From assembly GCF_018390635.1 (NCBI RefSeq), contig NZ_JAHBGE010000042.1, forward strand, positions 30,696 to 94,695: a DNA stretch of 64,000 nt, read 5' to 3'. The position numbers were made by a program, and so were the translations under genes. The stretch is from Ancylobacter lacus (GTDB taxonomy: Bacteria > Pseudomonadota > Alphaproteobacteria > Rhizobiales > Xanthobacteraceae). The notes under the pieces were generated by a model that did no database searches, was not told the origin of the DNA, and worked only from the letters and a program-made list of their open reading frames with translations. Positions 19,484 through 28,853 of the stretch are shown here, one piece after another; position 1 is the stretch's first letter; every line of letters starts with the position of its first letter.

Positions 19484-19966
19484 ATGACCGACCGCTACGA
19501 TGCCGTCGCCCGCTTCCTGCACTGGGCGATCGTGCTTCTCATCATCGTGCAGTTCTCCAGCGCCTGGAGCTGGGACATCTTCGAGAAGGGCACCACCGGG
19601 CGCTTCGTGCTGTTCCAGTTCCACCTTTATTCCGGCTACAGCATCCTCGCCCTGGCGCTGCTGCGCATCGTGTGGCGGCTGACCCACCGCCCGCCGCCGC
19701 TGCCGGCGGGCTCGTCGCGGCTGGTCGAGATCGCCTCCCACGCCGTGCACGGTCTGCTCTATCTCGCCATCGTGGTGCAGCCGCTCCTCGGCATCGTGAT
19801 GATCACCGCCTTCGGCAAGAGCCTCGGCCGCTGGCCCGGCGAGGCGCATGAGCTGGTCGCCGACGGGCTGCTGGTGCTGGTGGGGCTGCATGTGGCCGGG
19901 GCGCTGTTCCACCAGTTCGTGCTGCGCGACCGGCTGATCGAGCGGATGCTGCCGGCCCGGCGCTGA
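19484..19966 (+). CDS. cytochrome b561 family protein
   Basis: This is a 160-residue inner membrane dihaem cytochrome b561 that would carry electrons between the quinone pool and an unknown partner. Four membrane segments are visible, with candidate haem histidines in RFLHWAIV (about residue 13), QFHLYSG, HAVHGLLYL and GLHVAGALFHQF. The end of the protein, HQFVLRDRLIERML, is typical of the family. The start is ATG 19484; upstream in-frame codons have no homology. The gene stands alone and converges on the esterase gene. Some members quench superoxide, but nothing here decides that. Confidence 0.9.
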   Translation: MTDRYDAVARFLHWAIVLLIIVQFSSAWSWDIFEKGTTGRFVLFQFHLYSGYSILALALLRIVWRLTHRPPPLPAGSSRLVEIASHAVHGLLYLAIVVQPLLGIVMITAFGKSLGRWPGEAHELVADGLLVLVGLHVAGALFHQFVLRDRLIERMLPARR

Positions 19967-20001
19967 GCGCTATCGCCTCCCGGCCGCGCGGGGCACGCGC
20001 C

Positions 20002-20940
20002 TCAGAGCGGGCCGCCGGCGGCGAAGCGCAGCGCGCGCGACATCGCGGCGGGCAGCACCGAGGCGTGGTCCTCGCCCGCCAGCACGGCGCAGGCGAGCAC
20101 CGCCTCCGGCCCCAGCGCGGCGCGCGCGGCCTCGGCGTAGCGCCGCGTCGCCGCCACCATGCCGCGCCGGGCGCGACGGGCGGCGATGGCCGTGGCGCCG
20201 GGCGCGCCCTCCTGCCAGGGTGCCAGCCCCTCCTCATATTCCCCCACCATCAGGGCGAGGCGCGCGCGCGCGCCGCGCTCCCGCGCCGCCAGCCCGGCCA
20301 GCAGCGCCGGTTCGTCCCACCAGAGCGAGGGGCTGACCGCGACATGGCTCGCGAACAGCTCCGGCGCGCGGGTGAACACCTCCAGCACGAAGGCCCCGCC
20401 CAGCGAATGGCCGAACAGCGTCCGCCGCGCGGGATCGAGCGGCCAGCGCCCGGCCAGCACCGGCAGCAGCCGCGAGCGGATGAAGCCGAGGAAGGCGGCG
20501 CTGCCGCCGGTGCCGGGCAGCCCCTCCAGCCCCTCCGGTGCCAAACCCGCCTCGGCTGCCTCCCGCGGCGGGCCGGCGCTGAAGTCGAAGCGGCGGCGGG
20601 CGCGGTCGTGCGGCGCCTGCGTGGGGTAGCCGATGCCGACGAGGAGCGTGGGGCCGACGCCGGTGGCGGCCGGGCGCACCGCGGCGCGCCGCGCGGTCTC
20701 CGTGAAGGTGGCGAAGCCGGCATTGGCATCCAGCATGAACAGGGCGGGCCAGCCCTCCGGCGGCGGCGGCTCCGCCGGCTCGGCGACGAAGATGCGCCAG
20801 GGCCGCGCGGCGGCGCGGCGTGCGGACGCGTCCGCTTCCGTCGCGCCGGGTTCCGTCCCCTCGTCCGGGCCGAGATCGAAGCGCAGCGCGCCCGGCAGGT
20901 GCACCGGCGCGGTGGGGGGCAGGGCGGCGGGCAGGACCAT
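20002..20940 (-). CDS. alpha/beta hydrolase, putative siderophore esterase
   Basis: This is a serine hydrolase of the esterase D/IroE-Fes-like family. The protein has 312 residues with the nucleophile elbow FGHSLGGAFVLEVF, the stretch SPSLWWDEPALL that follows it in siderophore esterases, and a C-terminal catalytic histidine candidate in AGEDHASVLPAAM. No signal peptide is evident, so it would act in the cytoplasm and release iron by hydrolysing imported ferric catecholate esters. Its position next to a ferric siderophore permease/ATPase pair and an enterobactin-type synthesis operon supports that role. It could alternatively be a general esterase. Confidence 0.8.
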   Translation of the reverse strand: MVLPAALPPTAPVHLPGALRFDLGPDEGTEPGATEADASARRAAARPWRIFVAEPAEPPPPEGWPALFMLDANAGFATFTETARRAAVRPAATGVGPTLLVGIGYPTQAPHDRARRRFDFSAGPPREAAEAGLAPEGLEGLPGTGGSAAFLGFIRSRLLPVLAGRWPLDPARRTLFGHSLGGAFVLEVFTRAPELFASHVAVSPSLWWDEPALLAGLAARERGARARLALMVGEYEEGLAPWQEGAPGATAIAARRARRGMVAATRRYAEAARAALGPEAVLACAVLAGEDHASVLPAAMSRALRFAAGGPL

Positions 20941-21094
20941 GCCACGGCTCCGGGGTCAGGCGGGAGCGGTTCGCGTCCTCATCCGGCGAGGCGGGCGAGG
21001 CAGGCGCGGCCGCCGCTCCCGCGGCGTGGATCGAACCGTGCTCTAGCCGGCCGGCAAGCGGCTGGAAAGCGCTTTCGCGCCGGTGCAGGCAGAC

Positions 21095-21109
21095 TGGAGC
21101 TTTTCTAAA
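21095..21109. promoter_or_regulatory. possible Irr-type iron-control half-site
   Basis: A TTCTAAA heptamer at 21103-21109 sits in a small AT-rich island about 50-80 bases upstream of the permease gene. It matches the right half of the Irr box known from rhizobia (TTTAGAA-N-TTCTAAA as I recall it); the left half at 21095-21101 (TGGAGCT) matches poorly. Its placement before an iron transport gene is suggestive only. Confidence 0.3.
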
Positions 21110-21154
21110 TTATCTCGGCAGGACAACGGGTTGACCCATCTGCCGCGCTCATGC

Positions 21155-22246
21155 ATGAACCGGCCTGCCCCTCGCGCGGACGATGCGATGACCGAAACCT
21201 CCCACCATGCCGCGACGCTCGCCGCCTATGCCGCCCTGCTGCGCCGGCGGGCGCTGCTGGTGGCGGCGCTGGCGCTGGCGGTGGCGGCGGCGCTGGTTCT
21301 GGACATCGCCACCGGACCCTCCAGCCTGAAGGTAAGCGAGGTGCTGCGGGTGCTCATGGACCCCGCCGGGGCGGAGCTGCCGGCGCGGGTCATCGTCTGG
21401 CAGGTGCGGCTGCCGGCGGCGCTGATGGCGGTGCTGGTCGGGGCCGCGCTCTCGCTGGCCGGCGCCGAGATGCAGACCATTCTCGACAACCCGCTGGCGA
21501 GCCCCTTCACCCTCGGCGTCTCCTCCGCCGCCTCCTTCGGCGCGGCGCTCGCCCTGGTGCTCGGCCTCGGCGTGCCGGGCCTGCCGGCGGAGTGGTTCGT
21601 GCCCGCCAACGCCTTCGTCTTCGCCTTCGCCTCGGTGCTGATGCTGCAGGCGCTGGCGCGGCTGCGCGGCGCCGGGGTGGAGACGCTGGTGCTGTTCGGC
21701 ATCGCGCTGGTGTTCACCTTCAACGCGCTGGTGGCGCTGGTGCAGTTCGTCGCCAGCCAGGAGGCGCTGCAGCAGCTGGTGTTCTGGAGCATGGGTTCGC
21801 TGGCGCGGGCGAGCTGGGGCCGGCTCGGCCTGCTGGCGCTGGCGGTGGCGGTGGTGCTGCCCTTCTCGCTGCGGGCGAGCTGGAAGATGACGGCGCTGCG
21901 GCTGGGGGAGGACCGCGCCCGCAGCTTCGGCATCGCGGTGGAGCGGCTGCGCTTCCTCTCGCTGCTGCGGGTCAGCCTGCTGGCGGCCTCGGCAGTGGCC
22001 TTTGTCGGCACCATCGGCTTCATCGGGCTGGTGGGGCCGCATATGGCGCGGCTGCTGGTGGGGGAGGATCACCGCTTCCTGCTGCCGGCCAGCGTGCTGA
22101 CCGGGGCGCTGGTGATGTCGCTCGCCTCGGTGGCGAGCAAGGTGCTGGTGCCCGGCGCGCTGCTGCCGGTCGGCCTCGTCACCGCGCTGATCGGGGTGCC
22201 GGTGTTTCTCGGCCTCATCCTCGCCCGCCGGGAGCGCGGGACATGA
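21155..22246 (+). CDS. FecCD-type ferric siderophore ABC transporter permease
   Basis: This is the inner membrane channel of a ferric siderophore (or related metal-chelate) importer. The protein has about 363 residues from ATG 21155 or 352 from ATG 21188; neither has a strong ribosome site, and homology begins near residue 20. Typical FecCD stretches are RLPAALMAVLVGAALSLAGA, then MQTILDNPLASPFTLGVSSA, and near the C-terminus TIGFIGLVGPHMARLLVGEDHR. About nine to ten membrane segments can be counted. Its stop overlaps the ATPase start (ATGA). The substrate-binding protein gene is not adjacent but lies at the far end of the synthesis operon (33006-34235). Confidence 0.93.
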   Translation: MNRPAPRADDAMTETSHHAATLAAYAALLRRRALLVAALALAVAAALVLDIATGPSSLKVSEVLRVLMDPAGAELPARVIVWQVRLPAALMAVLVGAALSLAGAEMQTILDNPLASPFTLGVSSAASFGAALALVLGLGVPGLPAEWFVPANAFVFAFASVLMLQALARLRGAGVETLVLFGIALVFTFNALVALVQFVASQEALQQLVFWSMGSLARASWGRLGLLALAVAVVLPFSLRASWKMTALRLGEDRARSFGIAVERLRFLSLLRVSLLAASAVAFVGTIGFIGLVGPHMARLLVGEDHRFLLPASVLTGALVMSLASVASKVLVPGALLPVGLVTALIGVPVFLGLILARRERGT

Positions 22247-23025
22247 GCGAGGCGGCGGCGCTGGCGGTGCAGGGGTTGAGCGCCGGCTATGGCGGGCGCG
22301 CCGTCCTGGCGGGGCTGTCGCTGCCCCCGGTGCGGCCCGGCACGCTCACCGGGCTGATCGGGCCGAACGCGGCCGGCAAGACCACGCTGCTGCGGGCCCT
22401 CGCCGGGCTTGTGCCGGCGAAGGGCTCGGTGCGGCTCGGCGCGGTCGAGCTCGCGCGGCTGGACGGGCCGGCCCGCGCCCGCCACGTCACCTACATGCCG
22501 CAGAGCCTGCCGCAGCGCTCCGGCCTCACCGTGCTCGAATCCGTGCTGGCGGCCGGGCGCGCCTCGGCGGCGGCGCTGCCGGAGCGCGCCGCCCGGCTCC
22601 ACGCGCTGGAGACGCTGGAACGGCTCGGCATCGCCGACCTCGCCCTGCGCAGCCTCGCGGCGCTGTCCGGCGGGCAGCGCCAGCTCGCCAGCCTCGCCCA
22701 GTGCCTGGTGCGCGCGCCCGCCCTCCTGCTGCTCGACGAGCCCACCAGCGCCCTCGATATCCGCCACCAGCACGGGGTAATGCAGCTCGCGGCGGAGGTG
22801 GCGGCGGAGCGCGGCATGGTGGTGCTGGCGGTGCTGCACGACATCGCGCTGGCGAGCCGCTGGTGTGCCCGCCTCGTCGTGCTGGCGGAAGGCGCGGTGG
22901 TGGCGGACGGGCCGCCGGAGGCCGCGATCACCCCCGCGCTGCTGGCGCGGGTCTATGGCGTGCAGGCGCGGGTGGAGCGCTGCTCGCGGGGCCAGGTGCA
23001 GGTGATGGTCGACGGCCTCGCCTGA
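22243..23025 (+). CDS. ferric siderophore ABC transporter ATP-binding protein
   Basis: This is the FecE/FepC-type ATPase that drives the FecCD permease encoded just upstream. The protein has 260 residues. Walker A is IGPNAAGKTTLL, the signature is LSGGQRQLASLAQ, Walker B is LLLLDEPTSALD, and the switch histidine is in VLHDIALASRWC. The start ATG at 22243 lies within the permease stop. The gene converges on entA, with a spacer of about 80 bases. The alanine in GPNAAGK, instead of the usual glycine, is a tolerated variant. Confidence 0.93.
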   Translation: MSEAAALAVQGLSAGYGGRAVLAGLSLPPVRPGTLTGLIGPNAAGKTTLLRALAGLVPAKGSVRLGAVELARLDGPARARHVTYMPQSLPQRSGLTVLESVLAAGRASAAALPERAARLHALETLERLGIADLALRSLAALSGGQRQLASLAQCLVRAPALLLLDEPTSALDIRHQHGVMQLAAEVAAERGMVVLAVLHDIALASRWCARLVVLAEGAVVADGPPEAAITPALLARVYGVQARVERCSRGQVQVMVDGLA

Positions 23026-23103
23026 GGCCGGCGCGGACAGGGACGCGACACCCGGCGGGCGTCGCTGGATGTCACCCCCGGGCGCGGGCCGTCCGCCGGC
23101 CGC

Positions 23104-23880
23104 TCAGCCCCGCAGCGTCGCGCCGCCATCGACATAGAGGTCGGCCATGGTGATGTGGCCGGCGCGGTCCGACAGCAGGAACAGCACCGCCTCCGCCACA
23201 TCCTCCGGCGTCGCCAGCTTGCCGAGCGGGATGCCGGTCCTGAACGCCTCCGGCTGGCCGGCGATGACGCGGGCGGCGCCGCCGGCATCCGCCCACATGC
23301 CGGTCTGCATCGGGGTCAGGGTGGAGCCCGGCGCCACGATGTTGCAGCGGATGCCGTGGGGCGCCAGCTCCAGCCCGAGGCAGCGGGTGAACATGGTGGC
23401 GGCGGCCTTGGAGGCGGCATAGGCGGCCATGGCGTGGCGGGGTATGCCGGCGGCGTTGGAGCCGACCGTGACCAGCGCCCCGCGCCGGCGCGGCACCATG
23501 TGGCGGGCCAGCGCCCGGCCGAGGCGAAACACGCCGCCGGCGTTGATGTCCATCACCCGCGCCCATTCCGCCTCGTCGAGCTCGGCGATGGTGCGGGTGG
23601 ACAGCACCCCGGCGACGCTGGCGCCAAGCTCGATCGGGCCGATCTCGGCCTCGATCCGCCCGACCAGCGCCTCGACCGCCGCGCCGTCGCGCATGTCCAG
23701 CGGCGCGGCAAGCACCCCCTCGCCCAGTTCCGTCGCGAGGCGTCGCACGGCGGCGGCGTCGATGTCGGTCGCCACCACCCGCGCCCCCTCGGCGAGGAGC
23801 GCCCGCGCCACGGCGGCGCCGATGCCGCCGCCGGCCCCGGTGACGAAGGCGATCCGCCCGGCGATGCCGCTCATGCGCAT
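23104..23880 (-). CDS. entA: 2,3-dihydro-2,3-dihydroxybenzoate dehydrogenase
   Basis: This is an NAD-dependent short-chain dehydrogenase that would oxidise 2,3-dihydro-2,3-dihydroxybenzoate to 2,3-dihydroxybenzoate, the last step of the catechol branch. The dinucleotide motif is TGAGGGIG, the catalytic pair is in YAASKAA, and the stretch NIVAPGSTLTPMQTGMW is characteristic of EntA/DhbA and separates it from general SDRs. The protein has 258 residues from ATG 23880, with AGGA nine bases upstream; ATG 23874 forms an ATGA overlap with the EntF stop and is an alternative. It is the last gene of the siderophore operon. Confidence 0.92.
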   Translation of the reverse strand: MRMSGIAGRIAFVTGAGGGIGAAVARALLAEGARVVATDIDAAAVRRLATELGEGVLAAPLDMRDGAAVEALVGRIEAEIGPIELGASVAGVLSTRTIAELDEAEWARVMDINAGGVFRLGRALARHMVPRRRGALVTVGSNAAGIPRHAMAAYAASKAAATMFTRCLGLELAPHGIRCNIVAPGSTLTPMQTGMWADAGGAARVIAGQPEAFRTGIPLGKLATPEDVAEAVLFLLSDRAGHITMADLYVDGGATLRG

Positions 23881-26800
23881 GAGGTGAGGTCCTGTTCGTG
23901 GGTAAGCGCGGCCTGCCCGTCCGCGACCGTGGCGCGCTCGCGCGCGGCGAGGGCGGCGGACAGCAGCGGGGCGATCCGCGCGCTCGCCGCCGGCCCGGTG
24001 AGGTGGGCGTGCAGGGCGGGGATGTCGTGCACCTCCAGCCCGGCGGCGTAGGGCCGCCACATCTGCGGGTCCAGCGCCCGCTCGCGGTGGTCCAGCGCGG
24101 CGCGGAAATGGGTGAGCGGGCCGGGATAGCGCCGGTGGTGGTGGCCGCGCACCAGCCGGTTGTTGCCGGCCACCACGCGCACCACCCCGTCGAGCGCTGC
24201 CGCCGGCAGCCGCGCCAGCGGGCTGTCGGTGGCGCGCAGGAAGGCGAGCACGGCGGGGCGGGTGAGCGCCAGCGCCGGCAGCCGGTCGGGGTCGTGGCCG
24301 GCGATGGCGAGCAGCGCCTTCAGGGCGCCGTCCTCGCCGGGGTCCGGCTCGGCGCGCCAGACGTCGCAGGGATAGGCGTCGAGCAGCGCCACCGCCCCCA
24401 CCGCCACGCCCTGCGCCGCCAGCCGCGCCGCCACCGCCTGGGCGAGGATGCCGCCCACCGACCAGCCGGCGAGGTGCACCGGCCGGGCGGCGCTGGCGGC
24501 CCGGATGCGGCCGGCATAGTCCGCCGCCAGCGCTTCGAGGCTTTCCGCCACCGGCACCGCCGGGTCGAGCGCCGGCGCCTGCAGGCCATAGACGGTGCGC
24601 CGCGGCGCCAGCGCGCGGGCAAGCCCGCCATAGCACCAGGCGATGCCGCCGGCGGGATGGATGACGAAGAGCGGCGGCAGCCCCGGCTCGCCCTCCACCA
24701 GCCGGATCAGCGGGTCGAGCCCGGCGTCGCTCAGGCCCTCCTGCTCCATCAGCCGGGCGAGGCCGGCGACGGTGGGGTGGGCGAACAGCGCGCCGAGGCC
24801 GGGGTCGCGGCCGAAGCCGGGATCGCCGCCGGCGCCTTCGCGCAGCTTCAGCAGCAGCCCCACCGCGTCGAGCGAATCCCCGCCCAGCGCGAAGAAATCG
24901 TCCTCCGGCCCCGGCAGGGCGCCGAGGCGGAGCTGTTCGGCGAACAGCGCGGCGATGCGAGATTCGATCGCGCCCGCCAGCGGCCGGGACTCGAGGCCCT
25001 GCTGCGGCGGCGCCGGCAGGGCGGCGCGGTCGAGCTTGCCATTGGCGGTCACCGGCAGCGCGGCGAGCGGCACGATGGCGGCGGGCATCATCGCCTCCGG
25101 CAGCCGCCGGGCGAGGGCCTCGCGCAACCCGGCCAGCGTTCCCGCGCCCGGCGCGCTGCCGGTGTCGGCGGGCGTCCCGGCCTCGCCCGGCGCGGGCACG
25201 ACATAGGCGACGAGCCGCAGCGTGCCGCCGGCATCGGGGCGGGCGAGGACCACCGCCGCGCGCAGCCGCCCGGTCGCCATCAGCGCCGCCTCGACCTCGC
25301 CGAGCTCGACGCGCACGCCGCGGATCTTCACCTGGTGGTCGGCGCGGCCGAGGAACACGACCGCGCCGTCCTCCGCCCGCACCCGGGCGAGGTCGCCGGT
25401 GGCGTAGAGCCGTTCGCCGGGGAGGAACGGGTCGGGGCGGAAGCGCTCGGCGGTGAGGTCCGGCCGGCCGAGATAGCCGCGCGCGAGCTGCACCCCGCCG
25501 AGATGCAGATGCCCCGCCACGCCCGGCGGCGCCGGCCGGCCGTGCGCGTCCAGCACCAGCAGGCGGGTGTTCCACACCGGAAAGCCGATCGGCACCGGCA
25601 CCGAGCGGTCGTCCGGCCCGGCCGGCCAGAACGAGACATCCACCGCCGCCTCGGTGGGCCCGTAGAGATTGTGCAGCTCGCCGGTGAGCGTCTGGTGGAA
25701 GCGGTCGCGCAGCGCCGCCGGCAGCTCCTCGCCCGAGCAGAACACCCGCCGGAGGGCGAGCCCGCGCGCCGCCGGCTCGGCGAGGAAGGCCGCCAGCATG
25801 GAGGGCACGAAGTGCAGGGTGCCGACGCCGTGGCGGCGCACCAGCGCGGCGAGCGCGACCGGGTCGCGATGCGCCTCCGGCGCGGCGATGACCAGCCGGG
25901 CGCCGCAGATCAGCGGCAGGAAGAACTCCCACACCGAGACGTCGAAGGTGGCGGGGGTCTTCTGCAGGATCACGTCGGCCGGGCCGAAGCCGTACTGCGC
26001 CTGCATCCAGAGCAGGCGGTTGACGATGGCGCGGTGCTCAATGACGACGCCCTTCGGCTCACCGGTGGAGCCGGAGGTGTAGAGCACATAGGCGGCATCG
26101 CCCGGCTGCGGCGGGGTGGTGGCCGCGGTGGATGGCGCCACCTCGGCCCAAAGCTCCGGCGGCAGCACCGGCACCTGCGGCTCCAGCCGCGCCCGCGCCG
26201 TGCCCTCCGCCAGCGCCAGCCTGGGCCGGGCGGAGGCGAGGATGCGCGCCAGCCGCGCCGCCGGCTGGGCGAGGTCGAGCGGAAGATAGGCCGCCCCCGC
26301 CCGCAGCACCGCGACCAGCGCCACCATCAGCTCCAGCGAGCGCGGCAGCGCCACCGCGACGAGGTCGCCCGGCCCGAGCCCCGCGGCGGCGAGCTGGCCG
26401 GCGAGCGCGGCGGAGCGGCGGTCGAGCGTGGCGTAATCCATGCTCGCCGCGCCGAAGACGAGGGCGGTGGCGGCGGGATCGGCCCGCATCCCCGCCTCGA
26501 TCAGCGCGGCGAGCGTGGTGTCGGGTACCGGGTGGGCGGTGGCGTTGAGGTCGTGGACGAGGCGCCGGGTCTCCTCCGGCGTCGCGGTGGGGATGTCGGC
26601 GAGCCGCGCGGCGGTTCCCGACGCGGCGAGGAAGGCCTCCAGCCGGCGCGCGAGCGCGGCGGCCTCTCCGGCGGCATAGAACGCCGGCGCGGCGTCGACC
26701 TCCAGCCGGATGGCGCCGTCCGCGCCGTGGCGGCGGAAGGTGAAGCCGATATCGTCCACCGGGCCGGTGCTCAGCACCTCCAGCCGGGCCTCAAGCCCGG

Positions 26801-27920
26801 CGAAGCGCGGGGTCTCGTCGAAGGGCAGGATGTTCACCAGCGGGCCATGCAGGCGCTGGTGGCCGCCGACCAGACGCAGGTCGCGGCGGAGCTGCTCGGA
26901 GCGGTAGCGGCCATGGCGGCGCGCCCGCAGCAGGTCGCGGCCGGTGGCGGCGAGGAAATCCGCCAGCGGGGCGCTCTCGTCCGGCCTCACCCGCAGCGGC
27001 AGCACGTTCATCAGCATGCAGGCGGCGCGGGCGGCGGGGCTGCCGAGCCGGCCCATATGCGGCACGCCGAGGATGATCTCCGCCGTGCCGGTGTGCCGCC
27101 GGCAGAAGGCGGCGGCGAGCGCGGTGGCGACGTCCGGCCAGGGCAGGCCGGTTTCGGCCGCCCGCGTGTCGAGCGCGGCGCGGGCGGCGGCCCCCAGCTC
27201 GACGCTGGCGCGGTGGAACGGCGGCGCACCCGGCGGCGGCGCGGCGGGGGCGGCGGTGGCAAGGCTCGCTGCGGCGGTGGCGAGGCTCGCCGCGTCCGGC
27301 CGGTCGGCGAAGGCGGCGCGCCAGAAGGCGGCGTCGGCCTCCCGCTTCGGCCCGGCGCGGTAGGCGGCATCCTCCGCCAGCGCCACCGCGAAGGGGGTGA
27401 GCGGCGCTCCCGCCGGCTCGCCGGCCACCGCGGCGTTGTAGAGTTCCGCCACCCGCCGGGTCAGCAGGAGGATGCCATAGCCATCGATGGCGAGGTGATG
27501 GATGCGCAGGTGCCAGACGTGGCGCCCCTCGCCCAGCCGGTACAGCGTGGTGGCGGCGAGCGCCTCCCGCAGGGGATCGACCGGGCGGGCCATCTCGGTG
27601 GCGATGCGCGCCGTCGCCGCTGCGAACGGGTCGGTCGCGGCGGCGAGGTCGACCTCCACAAGCGCCGGCCGCCGGGCCGGGTCCACCGCCTGCCGGGGCC
27701 CCTCCGAGGTGTCGACGAAACGCAGGGCGAGCGCCTCCGCCTCCGCCAGCGCCTGATTCACCGCAGCCGCGAAGGCGGCGCGGTCGAGCGGGCCGCGCAG
27801 CTCGACATACTGGCCGGTGTTGAACAGAGGGTCGTGCGGCGCGCGGCGCTGGGCGAACCACAGCCCCTCCTGCGCCTCGGCGAGGGGCAGCAGCGTCGCG
27901 TCGTCGTCGGCGGGCGCCAT
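23871..27920 (-). CDS. entF: EntF-like non-ribosomal peptide synthetase (C-A-PCP-TE, serine-activating)
   Basis: This is a single-module synthetase of 1349 residues. The condensation domain comes first (active site HHLAIDGYG near residue 141). The adenylation domain follows at about 450-950, with YVLYTSGSTGEPKGV, HNLYGPTEAAVDVS and NGKLDRAALP, then a carrier domain (FFALGGDSLDAV) and a thioesterase (GWSVGGILAQ, late histidine in ALHAHL). Read against EntF, the specificity positions are D, V, W (FDVSVW), H (LHFVPS), F and S (VFCSGE), L, V, D and K, which is the serine code. The product is therefore a 2,3-dihydroxybenzoyl-serine ester, possibly the cyclic trimer enterobactin. The start at ATG 27920, just after the carrier protein stop, is preferred over GTG 27941. 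No MbtH-like gene is in the window. Confidence 0.93.
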   Translation of the reverse strand: MAPADDDATLLPLAEAQEGLWFAQRRAPHDPLFNTGQYVELRGPLDRAAFAAAVNQALAEAEALALRFVDTSEGPRQAVDPARRPALVEVDLAAATDPFAAATARIATEMARPVDPLREALAATTLYRLGEGRHVWHLRIHHLAIDGYGILLLTRRVAELYNAAVAGEPAGAPLTPFAVALAEDAAYRAGPKREADAAFWRAAFADRPDAASLATAAASLATAAPAAPPPGAPPFHRASVELGAAARAALDTRAAETGLPWPDVATALAAAFCRRHTGTAEIILGVPHMGRLGSPAARAACMLMNVLPLRVRPDESAPLADFLAATGRDLLRARRHGRYRSEQLRRDLRLVGGHQRLHGPLVNILPFDETPRFAGLEARLEVLSTGPVDDIGFTFRRHGADGAIRLEVDAAPAFYAAGEAAALARRLEAFLAASGTAARLADIPTATPEETRRLVHDLNATAHPVPDTTLAALIEAGMRADPAATALVFGAASMDYATLDRRSAALAGQLAAAGLGPGDLVAVALPRSLELMVALVAVLRAGAAYLPLDLAQPAARLARILASARPRLALAEGTARARLEPQVPVLPPELWAEVAPSTAATTPPQPGDAAYVLYTSGSTGEPKGVVIEHRAIVNRLLWMQAQYGFGPADVILQKTPATFDVSVWEFFLPLICGARLVIAAPEAHRDPVALAALVRRHGVGTLHFVPSMLAAFLAEPAARGLALRRVFCSGEELPAALRDRFHQTLTGELHNLYGPTEAAVDVSFWPAGPDDRSVPVPIGFPVWNTRLLVLDAHGRPAPPGVAGHLHLGGVQLARGYLGRPDLTAERFRPDPFLPGERLYATGDLARVRAEDGAVVFLGRADHQVKIRGVRVELGEVEAALMATGRLRAAVVLARPDAGGTLRLVAYVVPAPGEAGTPADTGSAPGAGTLAGLREALARRLPEAMMPAAIVPLAALPVTANGKLDRAALPAPPQQGLESRPLAGAIESRIAALFAEQLRLGALPGPEDDFFALGGDSLDAVGLLLKLREGAGGDPGFGRDPGLGALFAHPTVAGLARLMEQEGLSDAGLDPLIRLVEGEPGLPPLFVIHPAGGIAWCYGGLARALAPRRTVYGLQAPALDPAVPVAESLEALAADYAGRIRAASAARPVHLAGWSVGGILAQAVAARLAAQGVAVGAVALLDAYPCDVWRAEPDPGEDGALKALLAIAGHDPDRLPALALTRPAVLAFLRATDSPLARLPAAALDGVVRVVAGNNRLVRGHHHRRYPGPLTHFRAALDHRERALDPQMWRPYAAGLEVHDIPALHAHLTGPAASARIAPLLSAALAARERATVADGQAALTHEQDLTSCA

Positions 27921-27924
27921 GGTC

Positions 27925-28215
27925 TCAGCGCCGGGCGGCACGGGCGGCCATCCTGCCTTCGACGAGACGCCACCACCCCGCCAGCGTCGGGCAGGCGGCG
28001 AATTCGGAGAATTCGAGGTCGAGCCCGCCGGCGCTCCAGCCGAGCACGAGGTTCATCGCCCGCATCGAATCGAGCCCGAGGTCGAGCAGGCTGTCGTCGT
28101 CGCCGATCGCCTCCGGCGTCTCGTGCAGCATGGCGGCGATGTCGGCGCGCAGGCTCTCGCGGGTGAGCGGGGCGGCGGGGGCCTCGAAGCGGCGGATGGC
28201 GGCGGGGTCGATCAT
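27925..28215 (-). CDS. free-standing aryl carrier protein (EntB C-terminal domain as a separate gene)
   Basis: This is a small acyl-carrier-type protein of 96 residues. The phosphopantetheine serine is in LLDLGLDSMRAMNL, and the following WSAGGLDLEFSEFAACPTLAGWW matches the end of E. coli EntB. It would carry 2,3-dihydroxybenzoate loaded by EntE to the EntF condensation domain. In E. coli EntB and Bacillus DhbB this domain is fused to the isochorismatase; here it is a separate cistron whose ATG overlaps the isochorismatase stop by four bases. An upstream in-frame start at 28260 is less likely. A phosphopantetheinyl transferase is needed but not encoded in the window. Confidence 0.9.
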   Translation of the reverse strand: MIDPAAIRRFEAPAAPLTRESLRADIAAMLHETPEAIGDDDSLLDLGLDSMRAMNLVLGWSAGGLDLEFSEFAACPTLAGWWRLVEGRMAARAARR

Positions 28216-28853
28216 GACAGGCACTCCAGCAGGCGGGCGGTCGGCAGCGGCACCCCGCACACCGCCGCGACATAGGCGAGCGCGCCGTCATGGGCGGCGC
28301 GCGAGAAGTCGCCGAGCGCGTCGGCGGCCATGAAGGGTTCGATGTCGCGCATGAACGCTTCGGCGGCGGTGAGCTGGCAGCCGATATGGGCGTAGACGCC
28401 GGTGATCACGAGCTGGTCGCGGCCGCGGGCCCGCATCAGCGCTTCGAGGTTGCTGCGCTGGAAGGCGGAGTAGCGGTGCTTCACCAGCACGATGTCGGAA
28501 GGCGCCGGGGCGAGGGCGGCGAGGATCGCCTGGTGCTCCGGCGCGCGGCTCATGCCCGGCCCCCACAGCTCGGCCTGGAGGCCGCGGTCGCGCCGGTCCT
28601 GCGCGCCCTGCTGCGCGGTGTAGAACACCGGAACCCCGGCCGCCCGCGCCGCCGCCGCCAGCCGGGCGATGTTGCCCACCATCGGCGCGAGCGGGGCGGC
28701 CTCCGGCGCGAAGACGCGCAGGAAATAGTTCTGCATGTCGTGGATCAGCAGCGCCGCCCGCTGCCGCTCCAGCCGGAACGCGGCGCGCGGGGCGGGCAGC
28801 TCCTCCGCGCGGGGCAGCGCGTAGGGCGGGATGGTCGGCAGCGCCATGTTCAT
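28212..28853 (-). CDS. entB: isochorismatase (EntB N-terminal domain only)
   Basis: This enzyme hydrolyses isochorismate to 2,3-dihydro-2,3-dihydroxybenzoate and pyruvate. The protein has 213 residues and aligns with EntB from its start ([23 protein letters not shown] with the catalytic aspartate) through [12 protein letters not shown] and [10 protein letters not shown] to [18 protein letters not shown]. It ends where the EntB aryl carrier domain would begin; that domain is encoded by the next gene. The ATG at 28853 overlaps the EntE stop (ATGA). It belongs to the entC-E-B-F-A operon. Confidence 0.93.
   Translation of the reverse strand: MNMALPTIPPYALPRAEELPAPRAAFRLERQRAALLIHDMQNYFLRVFAPEAAPLAPMVGNIARLAAAARAAGVPVFYTAQQGAQDRRDRGLQAELWGPGMSRAPEHQAILAALAPAPSDIVLVKHRYSAFQRSNLEALMRARGRDQLVITGVYAHIGCQLTAAEAFMRDIEPFMAADALGDFSRAAHDGALAYVAAVCGVPLPTARLLECLS

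Noticed and set aside
21083..21154. Extra N-terminal residues of the FecCD permease from a start at 21083
   Set aside because: The added residues have no resemblance to the family and run through the AT-rich putative control region. Starts at 21155 or 21188 are preferred.
23898..28166. 1422-codon open frame antisense to entF
   Set aside because: It is an Arg/Gly/Ala-rich shadow with no domain pattern, while the opposite strand encodes a full C-A-PCP-TE synthetase.
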